From contig JAOADT010000002.1 in the NCBI GenBank assembly GCA_026417175.1, positions 22,052 to 86,051 on the forward strand: a stretch of DNA of 64,000 nt. The letters are read 5' to 3'. Of this stretch, positions 55,200 to 64,000 are shown one piece after another (position 1 is the stretch's first letter; every line of letters starts with the position of its first letter). Made by a program: the position numbers and the translations under genes. The DNA comes from Deltaproteobacteria bacterium. Its GTDB lineage: Bacteria; Desulfobacterota; Syntrophorhabdia; Syntrophorhabdales; JANXAF01. Under the pieces are notes generated by a model, which saw nothing but the letters and a program-made list of their open reading frames with translations, did no database searches and was not told where the DNA came from.

Positions 55200-56567
55200 T
55201 TACTTACCAGTTTTTTTTATATCAGTCAAGGAAAATAAAACTTTGAGCCACTCCTTCATCTTTTGCAATGTTTTTGTGAGATCCCACCTTCCTCCATCGA
55301 ATACCCCATAGTCTGCTCCACCCATGGCGGATGCCAGTCTAACAGAATTGGCATAAAAGAGCCATTGCTCAACCCATAGTCTTTCCAGTAGCTCGTTAAA
55401 AATCCCGTCCGCCATTTTTGCCTGTCCGCTATCCCATGAGGACAGGAGTATCTCTGTTGATTTTCTCGTAATTTCGTTAGTAGTTGTGATAGCCTCATCT
55501 AATTTTAAAAAGTGTCTCTCTATAAAGGAAGTTGCATGGCATACAGAGCATATAGATTTCATGGTGTTTCTTCTTTGGGTTTGCTCTTCCTTGCTAATCA
55601 AATATTCTTGAACAGGCTCGCCACTAAGCTCGGAAAGAAGCGGTAGATCTGCCCTATTCTTTACTCTATACGTCTCGGGAGACTTTGGATATGCCGTTGC
55701 GTAAGGAATTCCAAAGAGACGATGACTCAACCTGTCAGCCACCATATGGGTCCTTTTTGCTACAATTTCACCATTTTTTCTCACTTCACTCATATGGCAA
55801 GTAGCGCACGTAGGAGCATAATAGTCTTTCCCAGGGGTCCATGTTCTGGAACAGAAATTCCAATCATTCTTTTTGGATGAATATATAATCCCGTGCTTAC
55901 TCACCGTGTAAATTTTATATGCTGGTACATCAGGGCCTTTATGGCATCTTGAGCAGGTTTCAGGCTTTCTAGCTATCTCTACTGAGAAGCTATGTCTAGG
56001 GTGACAGGCTGAGCATGATCCTTTGGAACCGTCAGGATTCAGTCGACCAACACCTGTGTTTGGCCATCCATCTATCCACAAAAATTCCATAATTCCAAAA
56101 GGTGTTTCTCTCTTTTTTACGCCTTTCACTTCGAGCTTCGTACCATGACATGAAAGACAAGAGTCTTCTTCAGTTAAAGGACGTCCTTCAAAGTGGTTTA
56201 CATTTTTTATAAGTTCTTTAAAAAGACTATTGTAAATTAGGTTTCCATAAGCATAGGACATTATGTTACCCTCATACTCTTTTACCTCTTCTGGATGGCA
56301 TCTTTTACAATTTTCGGGCGTCGGAATACTGTGAATCCTAAAACCGTTGTGAGAGAAGGTGTCAGACCTTTCTTTTCCCGTGTGACAGTCAGTACAACCA
56401 ACTCGAGCTACTGTGAAATGCTTTGATATCCTCCAATCATTAACTATTCCAGGTGTTATTATCCCGTGACATTCAAGACAAGCTTTCAGAGTCTCGTCAG
56501 TCCAATCTTTTGCCTCCAGAAAAGAATAACAAAGTATGAGGATTACTACTGCAAATCCAAACTTCAT
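55200..56567 (-). CDS. Octaheme c-type cytochrome, hydroxylamine-oxidoreductase-like
   Basis: A 455-residue exported cytochrome. A signal peptide (MKFGFAVVILILCYSFLEA) is followed by eight CXXCH motifs: CLECH, CTDCH, CKRCH, CLSCH, CSACH, CSRCH, CATCH and CSVCH. Spacing, HG-x-IY before heme 7, APTCATCHMS and the C-terminal MGGADYGVFDGGRW block match the HAO family rather than tetrathionate reductases. Members oxidise hydroxylamine or reduce nitrite/hydroxylamine; whether the cross-linking tyrosine of true HAO is present cannot be told without alignment. No membrane quinol partner (such as a NrfH/c554-type gene) is adjacent. It overlaps the P-ATPase gene by 4 bp. Confidence 0.82.
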   Translation of the reverse strand: MKFGFAVVILILCYSFLEAKDWTDETLKACLECHGIITPGIVNDWRISKHFTVARVGCTDCHTGKERSDTFSHNGFRIHSIPTPENCKRCHPEEVKEYEGNIMSYAYGNLIYNSLFKELIKNVNHFEGRPLTEEDSCLSCHGTKLEVKGVKKRETPFGIMEFLWIDGWPNTGVGRLNPDGSKGSCSACHPRHSFSVEIARKPETCSRCHKGPDVPAYKIYTVSKHGIIYSSKKNDWNFCSRTWTPGKDYYAPTCATCHMSEVRKNGEIVAKRTHMVADRLSHRLFGIPYATAYPKSPETYRVKNRADLPLLSELSGEPVQEYLISKEEQTQRRNTMKSICSVCHATSFIERHFLKLDEAITTTNEITRKSTEILLSSWDSGQAKMADGIFNELLERLWVEQWLFYANSVRLASAMGGADYGVFDGGRWDLTKTLQKMKEWLKVLFSLTDIKKTGK

Positions 56568-59251
56568 GTGATCTTCCCCCTTTTTAATCTCTTTCTTAAA
56601 TATTTATCAATTTCAACGACTATGACAACGGATAAGGACACAATTACTATTTGAACCCAATCATTTATGGCAATTGGTTTAGTTCTGAATACCCATTGAA
56701 AAGCGGAAGAATATATAAAAGCAAGTTGGGCAAAAAAAGAGGCGATTAGACTGAAAAAAAGAAAAGGGTTGGTAAACGGATTAATTTTAAAAATTGATTC
56801 GTGCTCTGACCTACTGTTCCAAGCCTGGAAGAACTGAAAAAAAACCATAGTGGTGACTGCAACTGTTCTTGCTTTTTCAAGCGACCCCCCGGTCTTGAGT
56901 GCCAAGACATAATTGAAAATAACTCCAACTGATATGAGCATCCCAACAATAATCGTTCTTTGGATTAAAAGTCTGGACATTATTCCTTCCTTGGGATGTC
57001 TCGGAGGTCTTTTAAGCACATATGCCTCACCAGGCTCAAATGCAAGAGCCACGTCTTGTAATCCATTGGTCACAAGATTAACCCAGAGAAGTTGAGCTGC
57101 TACATAGGGAATGGGTAAACCCATAATCATCGCCATACCTATGGAAATGATAGATGCAAGCCCCGTTGGTATTAAAAAAAAGGTGACCTTTCTAATGTTG
57201 TCAAAAACTATTCTCCCTTCCTTTACGGCCATAAATATACTGACAAAATTGTCGTCAGTGAGTATCATGTCCGAAGCCTCCTTTGCCACGTCTGTTCCAC
57301 TTTTCCCCATTGCGACACCGATATGGGCTGATTTTAAAGCAGGGGCGTCGTTTACGCCATCGCCTGTAATTGCGACTATTTCTCCACGCCTTTTCAGCTG
57401 TTCCACAATTCTCAACTTGTGTTCAGGAGACACCCTTGCGTAAATCTGTACATTTCTTACCTTTTCAAATAACTCTTCGTCACTCATCTTCTCCATATCT
57501 CTCCCGGTAATTACTTCTGAATCTCTATCCCCAATTCCCAACATCTCGCCTACGGCTCTGGCAGTAGCAGCATGATCTCCAGTAATCATGATTACCCTAA
57601 TTCCAGCCTCCTTACAGCCTTTTATAGCCTCCCGCGCTTCAGGTCTCGGCGGATCTATCATTCCTTGAAGTCCAACAAAAATAAGTCCATTGATTTCGTC
57701 ACACTTTTCAACTTCTTTACATCGAAACTCTCTTATCTCCTCTTGCACCTCCCGGTACGCGAAGGCCAAAACCCTTTGCCCATTCTTTGCCAATTCATGT
57801 GCAACATCAGATATGATCTGTCGATCCAACAGATTGTTGAAACTATCACGAACGCACATTTCTAGGACTTTTTCCGGAGCCCCTTTCACAAATATGTACT
57901 TTTTTCCGTTGTGTTCATGAAGGGATGCCATATAGCCTCTTTCAGATTCGAAAGGTATGACAGATATCTGCTTATATGTGTTTTTTTCTTCATCCGGATT
58001 GAGACCCCCTTTTATGGCTGCCACAATTAGAGCCCCTTCCGTAGGATCTCCTCTGACTACGTAATTTCCATCCTCAAGGTCTAAGGATGATTCATTACAG
58101 AGTAAGCCTATTCTTAAAGGTAAGAGGAGTTCGATTCTATCTTTAGCTAAAACTTTCTTACCTTCGTATAGAATGTCACCTAAAGGTTTGTAACCTGTAC
58201 CGTCTACAAAGTACATGTTTCTTCCGTCGAAGATGCTCTTAACTGTCATCTCATTTTTTGTTAGAGTCCCTGTTTTATCTGAACCAATGACAGTGGTACT
58301 ACCTAAGGTCTCAACAGCGTGTAGTTTTCTGACAATTGCATTATTCTTTGCCATTCTCGCAACCCCAACTGCTAGTGCAATTGTGACCACGACTGGTAAC
58401 CCTTCCGGTATTGCGGCCACAGCAGCTGCTACTGCTACCATAAACATGGCTTGAACCTTTTCTCCTGTAACTAGCCCGGCAGCAAAAAGTCCTAAAGAGG
58501 CACCTAAAACCAAAAACCCAATTCCGTTAGCAAATCTTTTGATCTTTTCTTGAAGAGGAGCCTCTATTCTTTCAGCCTCTTCAATTTGTTTGGCAATTCT
58601 GCCAAGTACAGTGTTTTTTCCAGTTTCAACAACAACTCCCTTCGCCCTTCCACTTACAACTATGGTTCCCATAAAAGCCATGTTTTTTTGATCGCCATAT
58701 GTAAGATTTTCTTCTTCTATCCTGTGACTATGTTTTTCAACAGGAATTGATTCTCCTGTCAGGATTGATTCATCTATTTTTAATTCAACCGTACTTATGA
58801 GTCTTACATCAGCAGGAACCCTGATTCCGGAGTAAAGAAGAATTATATCCCCCGGAACAAGTTCTTCGCTAGTAATTTCCTTTTCGAGTCCATCCCTCAA
58901 CACCTTTGCTCGAGGAATGATCATCTTTTTTAATGCTCTTACGCTTTGTTCTGCCTTGTACTCCTGAAAGTAACCAATAATTGCATTTAAAGTGACAACT
59001 GCGAGTATGACAAAACTATCTATATACTCTCCCAAAAGTACTGCTATACTTCCGGCTATAAGCAAGACGTATATCAGTGGACTTGCGAATTGATGAATAA
59101 ATATTTTTATGTGACTTACCTTTTTTTCTTCCGGCAGTCGATTTGGACCATAGAGATGAAGTCTATATCTTACCTCATCGGATGTAAGACCATAATCGGT
59201 GGTATTTAGCGTATTGTAAATCTCATGAGGTGTCAGACGGTACCAGTCCAT
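56564..59251 (-). CDS. Calcium-type (P2A) cation-transporting P-type ATPase
   Basis: An 895-residue P-type ATPase with about ten membrane segments. IPEGLPVVVTIALAVGVARM in M4 is the PEGLP motif of SERCA-like Ca2+ pumps; GSDKTGTLTKNEMTV is the phosphorylation site, LTGESIPVEK the actuator loop, KGAPEKVL the ATP site, MITGDHAATARAVGE and TGDGVNDAPALKSAHIGVAM the hinge. M6 has NLVTNGLQDVALAFEP. Ca2+ export is likely; Na+ or H+ is possible. It starts 12 bases after the deacetylase gene and is followed with a 4-bp overlap by the octaheme cytochrome. Confidence 0.88.
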   Translation of the reverse strand: MDWYRLTPHEIYNTLNTTDYGLTSDEVRYRLHLYGPNRLPEEKKVSHIKIFIHQFASPLIYVLLIAGSIAVLLGEYIDSFVILAVVTLNAIIGYFQEYKAEQSVRALKKMIIPRAKVLRDGLEKEITSEELVPGDIILLYSGIRVPADVRLISTVELKIDESILTGESIPVEKHSHRIEEENLTYGDQKNMAFMGTIVVSGRAKGVVVETGKNTVLGRIAKQIEEAERIEAPLQEKIKRFANGIGFLVLGASLGLFAAGLVTGEKVQAMFMVAVAAAVAAIPEGLPVVVTIALAVGVARMAKNNAIVRKLHAVETLGSTTVIGSDKTGTLTKNEMTVKSIFDGRNMYFVDGTGYKPLGDILYEGKKVLAKDRIELLLPLRIGLLCNESSLDLEDGNYVVRGDPTEGALIVAAIKGGLNPDEEKNTYKQISVIPFESERGYMASLHEHNGKKYIFVKGAPEKVLEMCVRDSFNNLLDRQIISDVAHELAKNGQRVLAFAYREVQEEIREFRCKEVEKCDEINGLIFVGLQGMIDPPRPEAREAIKGCKEAGIRVIMITGDHAATARAVGEMLGIGDRDSEVITGRDMEKMSDEELFEKVRNVQIYARVSPEHKLRIVEQLKRRGEIVAITGDGVNDAPALKSAHIGVAMGKSGTDVAKEASDMILTDDNFVSIFMAVKEGRIVFDNIRKVTFFLIPTGLASIISIGMAMIMGLPIPYVAAQLLWVNLVTNGLQDVALAFEPGEAYVLKRPPRHPKEGIMSRLLIQRTIIVGMLISVGVIFNYVLALKTGGSLEKARTVAVTTMVFFQFFQAWNSRSEHESIFKINPFTNPFLFFSLIASFFAQLAFIYSSAFQWVFRTKPIAINDWVQIVIVSLSVVIVVEIDKYLRKRLKRGKIT

Positions 59252-59263
59252 CTAACTCATGTT

Positions 59264-60412
59264 TTAACTTATACCGAAAATTGGAAAGACGTTTTTTCTT
59301 ATAAAATTCACAACATCTTCTGCGGCCTTTAGGCGCATGCTTTTATTGCTAGCATTATTTTCTACGTTTTCCTCTCTTAGAAAGAATGGCAAGTCTACTT
59401 CTGGTCCATACATCATTCCACCTACCACTCCTGCAAATTGATCCACTATTTTTCTCTTAGTAAAGACAGAATAGGCGACAGCCCAGAGTGCCGGTGATTT
59501 ACTTATGCTGTAACCCCCAGCCCCTAATGCAACTAATTTATCGGCTAGTCCGTCAAGCTTCTCTAATGCATTTTTGAAGCCACGGGCTGTAATAGAAAGA
59601 TGAGACATGGGGTCATCCTTATGGAGATCTGCACCCACAAGAACTACAAGAAAGTCCGGAGAAAAAGTCTTAATCAATGGAGGCACAATAGATTCAAAAG
59701 CGTAAAGATACGTCTCGTCATCAGTTCCGTAAGCCAATGGAATATTTACATTATATCCATATCCTTCACCGTTACCTATTTCGCTCTCAGAACCTGTTCC
59801 CGGAAATAAAGTTACACCAGACTCATGGATTGAGATAGTAAGGACATCTTTATCTTCATAGAAAGCCTCCTGAATTCCGTTTCCGTGATGAGCATCCATA
59901 TCAAGAATAGCGAATCTCTTTCCCAATTTCTGAAAATACTTTCCAACAACTGCCACGTCGTTAAGATAGCAGAAACCCATAGCATGTCCCTTAAGAGCGT
60001 GATGGAAGCCACCTAAAGGATTAAATGCAAAACTTGCATTTCCCAAGACAATCTCGCGGAAGCATGTAAAAGTACATGCTACACAACCAAGAGAAAAATC
60101 AAACATTCCCTTGAATATCGGATTGTCGTCAGTGCCTATCCCTCTCCAAAATACTTCAAGATCGAAGGCTGAATCGGCCCTTTTGAGCGCCTGTATATAT
60201 TCTTTTTCATGGAACAGATAAAGTATATTTTCGTCTATCTCAAGAGGTTCAACTATTTTGTCAAATCTTTCGTCAAAGAGGCTGTATCGTCTGAGAAGTT
60301 CCGTAAATACACGAGCCCTTCTGGGTTTAAAAGGATGTGTTTCGTCGTAGAGAACCTCAGATAGTTTTTCTGAATAAGTGATCAGGTTTTTCTTATCTTT
60401 TTCAATTTGCAC
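59264..60412 (-). CDS. Histone-deacetylase-family / AcuC-like deacetylase
   Basis: A 382-residue class I HDAC-fold protein. GGFHHALKGHAMGFCYLNDVA and LDMDAHHGNGIQEAFYED hold the catalytic His pair and zinc Asp-His; ISIHESGVTLFPGTG and VVLVGADLHKDDPMSHLSIT (second zinc Asp) follow, then LALGAGGYSISKSPALW. It probably removes acetyl groups from lysines or small amides, as AcuC does on acetyl-CoA synthetase. The start is a GTG; a TTGACT-N18-TTAAAT element upstream puts the transcript start at about the same base, so the message may be leaderless. It leads the HDAC-ATPase-cytochrome unit. Confidence 0.87.
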   Translation of the reverse strand: MQIEKDKKNLITYSEKLSEVLYDETHPFKPRRARVFTELLRRYSLFDERFDKIVEPLEIDENILYLFHEKEYIQALKRADSAFDLEVFWRGIGTDDNPIFKGMFDFSLGCVACTFTCFREIVLGNASFAFNPLGGFHHALKGHAMGFCYLNDVAVVGKYFQKLGKRFAILDMDAHHGNGIQEAFYEDKDVLTISIHESGVTLFPGTGSESEIGNGEGYGYNVNIPLAYGTDDETYLYAFESIVPPLIKTFSPDFLVVLVGADLHKDDPMSHLSITARGFKNALEKLDGLADKLVALGAGGYSISKSPALWAVAYSVFTKRKIVDQFAGVVGGMMYGPEVDLPFFLREENVENNASNKSMRLKAAEDVVNFIRKNVFPIFGIS

Positions 60413-60418
60413 TCAGAT

Positions 60419-60448
60419 ATTTAACCCAGCAAACTAAAAAGAAGTCAA
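60419..60448 (-). promoter_or_regulatory. Possible promoter of the deacetylase-ATPase-cytochrome unit
   Basis: On the minus strand TTGACT (60448-60443), 18 bases, TTAAAT (60424-60419). The gap between the deacetylase gene and 60629 holds no other clear signal. Confidence 0.35.
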
Positions 60449-60628
60449 GTTAAAACCTTTTCGCGCTGAAAACAAAAGCCATCTTTTGTAGTCTAATTTA
60501 AACCCGACCCCTCGTTTCTTTTCAAATTACTTATGTCTTTATACACTGGGTGATTATTTTTGCACACCTAAGTTTAGAGAATATGCAACGACAGTTAAAT
60601 TGAAAAAGTGACAAATAAGAAAATTTCA

Positions 60629-61849
60629 TCAACTGTGATGCCTTTTTTCCAAATGACCGGTGTAAGTTATATATAAAAGATCTTCTAATTCTTTTGCAAT
60701 TTTTCGAAAAAGCCCTCCGTGGTGCTTTTGCGTTCCGAAAAGCTCTTCCCTCAATAAATTAGCCGCATGATTTTCGGTATTTTTCCAACTGATTGGCCCC
60801 TTACTTAAAAGTTCTCGTTCCATTATTAGAAGTTTTTTTGATTTGGACATGAACTCTTCAACCATTTCTTCTAGAACTTTAAATCTTTGGAATCCGAAAT
60901 ATTCAAGCTCTTTTTCATCTACCTTCATATAGATTTCTCTTAAAAGTACATACAGGGTGGAATACTCTAGACCCCTTATACCTCTTCTCCACATGAGTAG
61001 AAAATGGTTCCTCCAGTACCATAAAAAGTTTCTTCTTCCAAACTCGAATAAATCTTTAGCCATTCGATAAAGCTTTTTCGTTTTACGATTATAGTTGAAA
61101 TCCCTTTTAGATAAATATACATGGTCCCCAACCTGACCATTAAGATACTTCCATACGTTTGTGAGCACCATTAATCCTTTTGAATCAAATGGTGTATCCA
61201 AATGGACTAGAGATAGTAAAATCTTTCCATTCTCGTACTCCTCTTCTACAACGGCCGGCTCCATGTAAAGTCTTTTCGGATCTAAATTGATCCCGTAATT
61301 TTTCTCCCATCCTCCCCAATCAAAAAAATCTGCTCCGTGGTAGTCTCCTATACATACATCAGACGTAAAAGAAAAAGGATCTGGTTTTAAAAACCTTGCG
61401 ATCACCCCTCTATCTGTGGATAGCTGTGAAGGGTACCATGCATAAAAGCTGTAAGGTTTCTTAATGCCTTCCCATAACGGGTGTGGGTACAATTTGAGGT
61501 TTATTTTTCCGCTGAAACTAGGAATTCTATCGGTCGAAGACTTTCTCTTTATACTCACTAGATTCAGTCCTTCTTGAGTTGCAAGACCTGCGCCTCCACA
61601 AATTCCAAAGTATCTGCCCCCTTTTCTTATAAAATCCATAATAGCTTTTTTTCCTTCTTCTCCGAGGGAAGCGAGTTTGTTGGATGCCCATCCCCCAGGT
61701 ACGAATAAAAATGGTCTGCCCTCGAGGCCTCCTTTTTTTATTTCATTAGCCCTTACCAATTGAAAAGAGAGACGTGCCTTACAAAGGGCATAGTATGCCA
61801 TTACACCCCATAGTAGGGAATCGTCCCACAAAAAAGCGGGTAGACTCAA
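60629..61849 (-). CDS. BPL-N / GATase1-like protein of unknown function
   Basis: A 406-residue protein. Residues 1-240 resemble the biotin-protein-ligase N-terminal-like GATase1 fold: PAFLWDDSLLWGVMAYYAL, LFVPGGWASNK and GRYFGICGGAGLAT, where the Cys sits at the nucleophile elbow, and FAWYPS/DYHGADFF-type strand ends. No His-Glu pair like that of true glutaminases is evident. Residues 240-406 are helical and basic (KKLYRMAKDLFEFGRRNFLWY), of no family I know. The start is a TTG overlapping the cbiG-cbiH stop (TTGA). Cotranscription with corrin-ring genes hints at a B12-related job, not established. Confidence 0.6.
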   Translation of the reverse strand: MSLPAFLWDDSLLWGVMAYYALCKARLSFQLVRANEIKKGGLEGRPFLFVPGGWASNKLASLGEEGKKAIMDFIRKGGRYFGICGGAGLATQEGLNLVSIKRKSSTDRIPSFSGKINLKLYPHPLWEGIKKPYSFYAWYPSQLSTDRGVIARFLKPDPFSFTSDVCIGDYHGADFFDWGGWEKNYGINLDPKRLYMEPAVVEEEYENGKILLSLVHLDTPFDSKGLMVLTNVWKYLNGQVGDHVYLSKRDFNYNRKTKKLYRMAKDLFEFGRRNFLWYWRNHFLLMWRRGIRGLEYSTLYVLLREIYMKVDEKELEYFGFQRFKVLEEMVEEFMSKSKKLLIMERELLSKGPISWKNTENHAANLLREELFGTQKHHGGLFRKIAKELEDLLYITYTGHLEKRHHS

Positions 61850-63579
61850 AGTCTATATCCCCGTGGTGTGATAATAAAGTTCTTAAAGGTATATGTACTG
61901 CTATTGCCTATTATGAGTGTAGTCTCCATATCCACGTCTTCAGTCCTTACATTTCCCAGTTCACATATTTTGACCAACTGATTCTCTCTTGTTGCCGCCT
62001 TCACAACTCCTACAGGCGTGTTAAGACTTCTATAACGTGATATAATCTCAATCGCCCTTTTTAAGTTATCTTTTCTTCCTGTACTTCTTGGGTTGTATAA
62101 AACTATTACCATATCCGCTTGGGCACTGTTTTCCAACCTTTTTTCGATTTTTTCCCACGGCGTAAGTCTATCAGAAAGACTTATACAGGCAAAATCGTGG
62201 ACGAGGGGCCCACCTAGTAGGGCAGAGGCTACATTCAGGGCAGAAATTCCAGGTATTACAGAAACTTCCAAATCCTCAAAACTCTCATTAAACTCTCTCG
62301 ATATCAATTCAAGAACTAATCCAGCCATCCCATATACATTTGGATCACCTCCACTTATAAGCACAACATTTTTCCCTTGAGAGGCTAATTCTATCGCTTT
62401 TCTACACCTTTCAACTTCAAAGGTCATACCGGTCGAATAGATCTCCTTTCCTATAAGGAGTGTGTCAATCTGATTCAAGTATTTTTCGTAACCTACTACC
62501 ACATCCGCTTCTAGAATAGATTTTTTTGCTAAAGGGATTATGTAGTCCTGGGCTCCCGGTCCAATACCTACGATTTTTAAAAACTTTCTCTTTTTGTAAG
62601 ATTTTCTCAATGCTACGGCGATTGTAACATCTCCAAAACCTGTTTTCTGTACTATAAGCGTTCCTGTTTCTGAAAGCAATAAAGAGGCGGGCTCGGCCAC
62701 GCCGTATGCCCCCACAGAGTTAAAAACGTTAATAGACGGTTCTCTTAGGGGTACGCTATTTAGTTCAGAAGAAGTAAAATACTTTACAGGTACATTCACT
62801 TTTCTCATAAACTTCAAAAACTCTTTGTCAGTTTCCTTCTTATTAATGGTACCGATAGCATAAATAGAACTAAGCGAAAGTTTAGACCTTTCAAAGACCT
62901 CATTAAGGCATGAAAAAATCCTTTCTGATTTTGTTCCTGTATTAAATCCAATACCGACACATAGAACCTTTGGTCTGAGAACGGAAGCATTAGAAAAATT
63001 TGTAAGCCTTCTGTAACTCACTATTAGGTCTGCTGAGTCTGGATCTTTAACCTGGATATAATTTGAAGGTGTGGGAAGTTCAATGTTATCTAGGTATACG
63101 TTTATGTAACCAACCTGTAGTAACTTTTGTACAGCTTTAGTCAAGCTGTGTTTGTCCTCAACTACAAGTTCTAAATCTTTTGCCCATAAATCAGGCGAAA
63201 AATAACCTGAAAGATCACTGGATGTGGTAATCACTGCTTTAGCATTTATCTTACGACTTAATCTTAAAGCAAGCCTATTTGCTTCTCCCGAATGACCCGA
63301 AAGCAAACTTATGCAATATTTTCCCAGTTCATCTACCACAATTACACCAGGGTCTTCACTCTTGTCTTTCAAAAACGGTGCTATAAACCTTACCGCTACT
63401 CCTAACGCAGAAATTATCACGATTTGCTTTACCGAATTCCAACAAGATCGAATCGTATTTTTAGAGAGTCTATATAATACGCTTTCCCCTTCAACAAGTT
63501 TACAAATTTCATGTGCCAGGTTTTTTCCCCGTTCGGTAACATAAAAGACTGCTATTCCTTTATTCTTCTTTTTTTCCAT
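61846..63579 (-). CDS. cbiGH: CbiG-CbiH fusion: cobalt-precorrin-5A hydrolase and precorrin-3 C17-methyltransferase
   Basis: A 577-residue fusion of two anaerobic corrin-ring enzymes. Residues 1-335 are CbiG (FYVTERGKNLAHEIC; SALGVAVRFIAPFLKDKSED; LLSGHSGEANRLALRLS; VLCVGIGFNTGTKSE), which opens the delta-lactone and loses acetaldehyde. Residues 336-577 are the SAM-dependent CbiH/CobJ methyltransferase (LKIVGIGPGAQDYIIPLA; VLISGGDPNVYGMAGLVLEL; VSVIPGISALNVASALLGGP; MVIVLYNPRSTGRKDNL), which contracts the ring. The presence of CbiG marks the oxygen-independent route. It overlaps cbiF by 20 bp and the BPL-N-like gene by 4 bp. Confidence 0.94.
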   Translation of the reverse strand: MEKKKNKGIAVFYVTERGKNLAHEICKLVEGESVLYRLSKNTIRSCWNSVKQIVIISALGVAVRFIAPFLKDKSEDPGVIVVDELGKYCISLLSGHSGEANRLALRLSRKINAKAVITTSSDLSGYFSPDLWAKDLELVVEDKHSLTKAVQKLLQVGYINVYLDNIELPTPSNYIQVKDPDSADLIVSYRRLTNFSNASVLRPKVLCVGIGFNTGTKSERIFSCLNEVFERSKLSLSSIYAIGTINKKETDKEFLKFMRKVNVPVKYFTSSELNSVPLREPSINVFNSVGAYGVAEPASLLLSETGTLIVQKTGFGDVTIAVALRKSYKKRKFLKIVGIGPGAQDYIIPLAKKSILEADVVVGYEKYLNQIDTLLIGKEIYSTGMTFEVERCRKAIELASQGKNVVLISGGDPNVYGMAGLVLELISREFNESFEDLEVSVIPGISALNVASALLGGPLVHDFACISLSDRLTPWEKIEKRLENSAQADMVIVLYNPRSTGRKDNLKRAIEIISRYRSLNTPVGVVKAATRENQLVKICELGNVRTEDVDMETTLIIGNSSTYTFKNFIITPRGYRL

Positions 63580-64000
63580 AAAGCTTCGACCTTTTGTTTA
63601 TCTTTCTTGTCTTTGCCTCCAGAACTTTACCTACATAGATTAAGGTCGTTTTTTTTATCCCTTTCTGCTTTATAACGTGAGCCAAATCTTTAAGGTCACA
63701 GAAAATTATCCTTTCTTCTGGCCAACTAACCTTTTCAACTATCGCAACTGGCGTATGGGGACTATAAGAAACCAAAAGCTCTTCCTGAACTTTCTCGGCA
63801 AGACTTGCACTTAGAAATATAACCATCGTTGCGTTGTGTTGACCTAATTGTGATAGACTTTCTTTTTCTGGAACAATGGTTTTTCCTTTAGCTCTAGTAA
63901 GTATCACTGTTTGGGAAATTTCCGGTAAGGTTAGCTCGATTCCAATTTTCGCAGATCCTGCAAAAACCGAAGAAACACCTGGTACTATCTCGTAATCTAT
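63560..64000 (-). CDS. cbiF: Cobalt-precorrin-4 C11-methyltransferase (C-terminal part)
   Basis: The last 146 residues of a minus-strand gene that enters from the right edge. YEIVPGVSSVFAGSAKIGIE followed by LTLPEISQTVILTRAKGK is the CbiF/CobM signature; LSQLGQHNATMVIFLSASLA, YSPHTPVAIVEKVSWPEERI and TTLIYVGKVL complete the tetrapyrrole-methylase C-terminal half. It methylates C11 of cobalt-precorrin-4, the step before CbiG, whose gene follows with a 20-bp overlap. Further corrin-ring genes probably lie beyond the edge. Confidence 0.93.
   Translation of the reverse strand: MDYEIVPGVSSVFAGSAKIGIELTLPEISQTVILTRAKGKTIVPEKESLSQLGQHNATMVIFLSASLAEKVQEELLVSYSPHTPVAIVEKVSWPEERIIFCDLKDLAHVIKQKGIKKTTLIYVGKVLEAKTRKINKRSKLYGKKEE

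Overview
The window is a stretch of AT-rich bacterial chromosome, densely packed with genes that often overlap by 4 bp. It suggests an anaerobic, flagellated, Gram-negative bacterium. An outer membrane is implied by a BtuB receptor, a TorF-like porin and SurA-type chaperones. Motility is implied by FlgM, a chemoreceptor and sigma-28-type promoters. Anaerobic life is implied by ferredoxin-rich glutamate synthase, the CbiF/CbiG/CbiH branch of corrin synthesis, a radical SAM enzyme and an octaheme cytochrome c. Arg is read mostly from AGA/AGG. The gene set resembles Desulfobacterota/Thermodesulfobacteriota or Nitrospirota-like lineages; this is an inference from family content, not from a database search. 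No rRNA, tRNA, CRISPR array, insertion sequence or prophage was recognised.

Layout. 0-4 kb: a partial PNPOx-like flavoprotein, an acyl-CoA synthetase and a chemoreceptor behind a sigma-28-like promoter. 4-17.5 kb is a nitrogen block: NAD synthetase, a small helical protein, a class I glutamine amidotransferase and glutamine synthetase. Opposite lies a NifA-type sigma-54 activator. Divergent from it are a TorF-like porin, the ammonium transporter, PII and a three-gene glutamate synthase whose last subunit is fused to a GltD-like flavoprotein and ferredoxin domains. Sigma-54 type -24/-12 elements precede the porin and amt genes. 17.5-23 kb: a FlgM-associated gene, the in-frame remnant of a histidine kinase, an MBL-fold hydrolase, an unknown protein, and a FIST sensor followed in the same frame by a PAS histidine kinase-receiver protein.

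23-29 kb: a magnesium-type P-ATPase behind a GC-rich leader with a small upstream reading frame and mutually exclusive hairpins; a PTS EIIA-like protein coupled to the ATPase; and panBCD behind a leader carrying a terminator and a competing upstream arm. 29-36 kb: the minus-strand run slt-mfd-ppiC-surA-like-pdxA. 36.7-41 kb: two half-size Gate-domain membrane proteins, a membrane spermidine-synthase-like protein and a Tat-signal radical SAM protein. 41-44 kb: adenine deaminase, class II aldolase and FlgM.

44-55.2 kb is one minus-strand cobalamin operon of twelve genes under a clear cobalamin riboswitch: btuB, cbiB, cobD, two adjacent PP-loop enzymes, btuF, cobO, btuC, btuD, cobU, cobT and cobS. 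It covers uptake, adenosylation, aminopropanol linker supply and nucleotide-loop assembly. Upstream lies an HDAC-like deacetylase, a Ca2+-type P-ATPase and a hydroxylamine-oxidoreductase-like octaheme cytochrome. The right end (60.6-64 kb) is the tail of a corrin-ring operon: cbiF (partial), a cbiG-cbiH fusion and a BPL-N/GATase-like protein.

The most unusual signals are the attenuator-like leader of the Mg2+ ATPase, the panB leader, a shared sigma-28 promoter architecture at three dispersed genes, two adjacent PP-loop enzymes inside the B12 operon, and a cbiB gene with no ordinary start codon at its family N-terminus.
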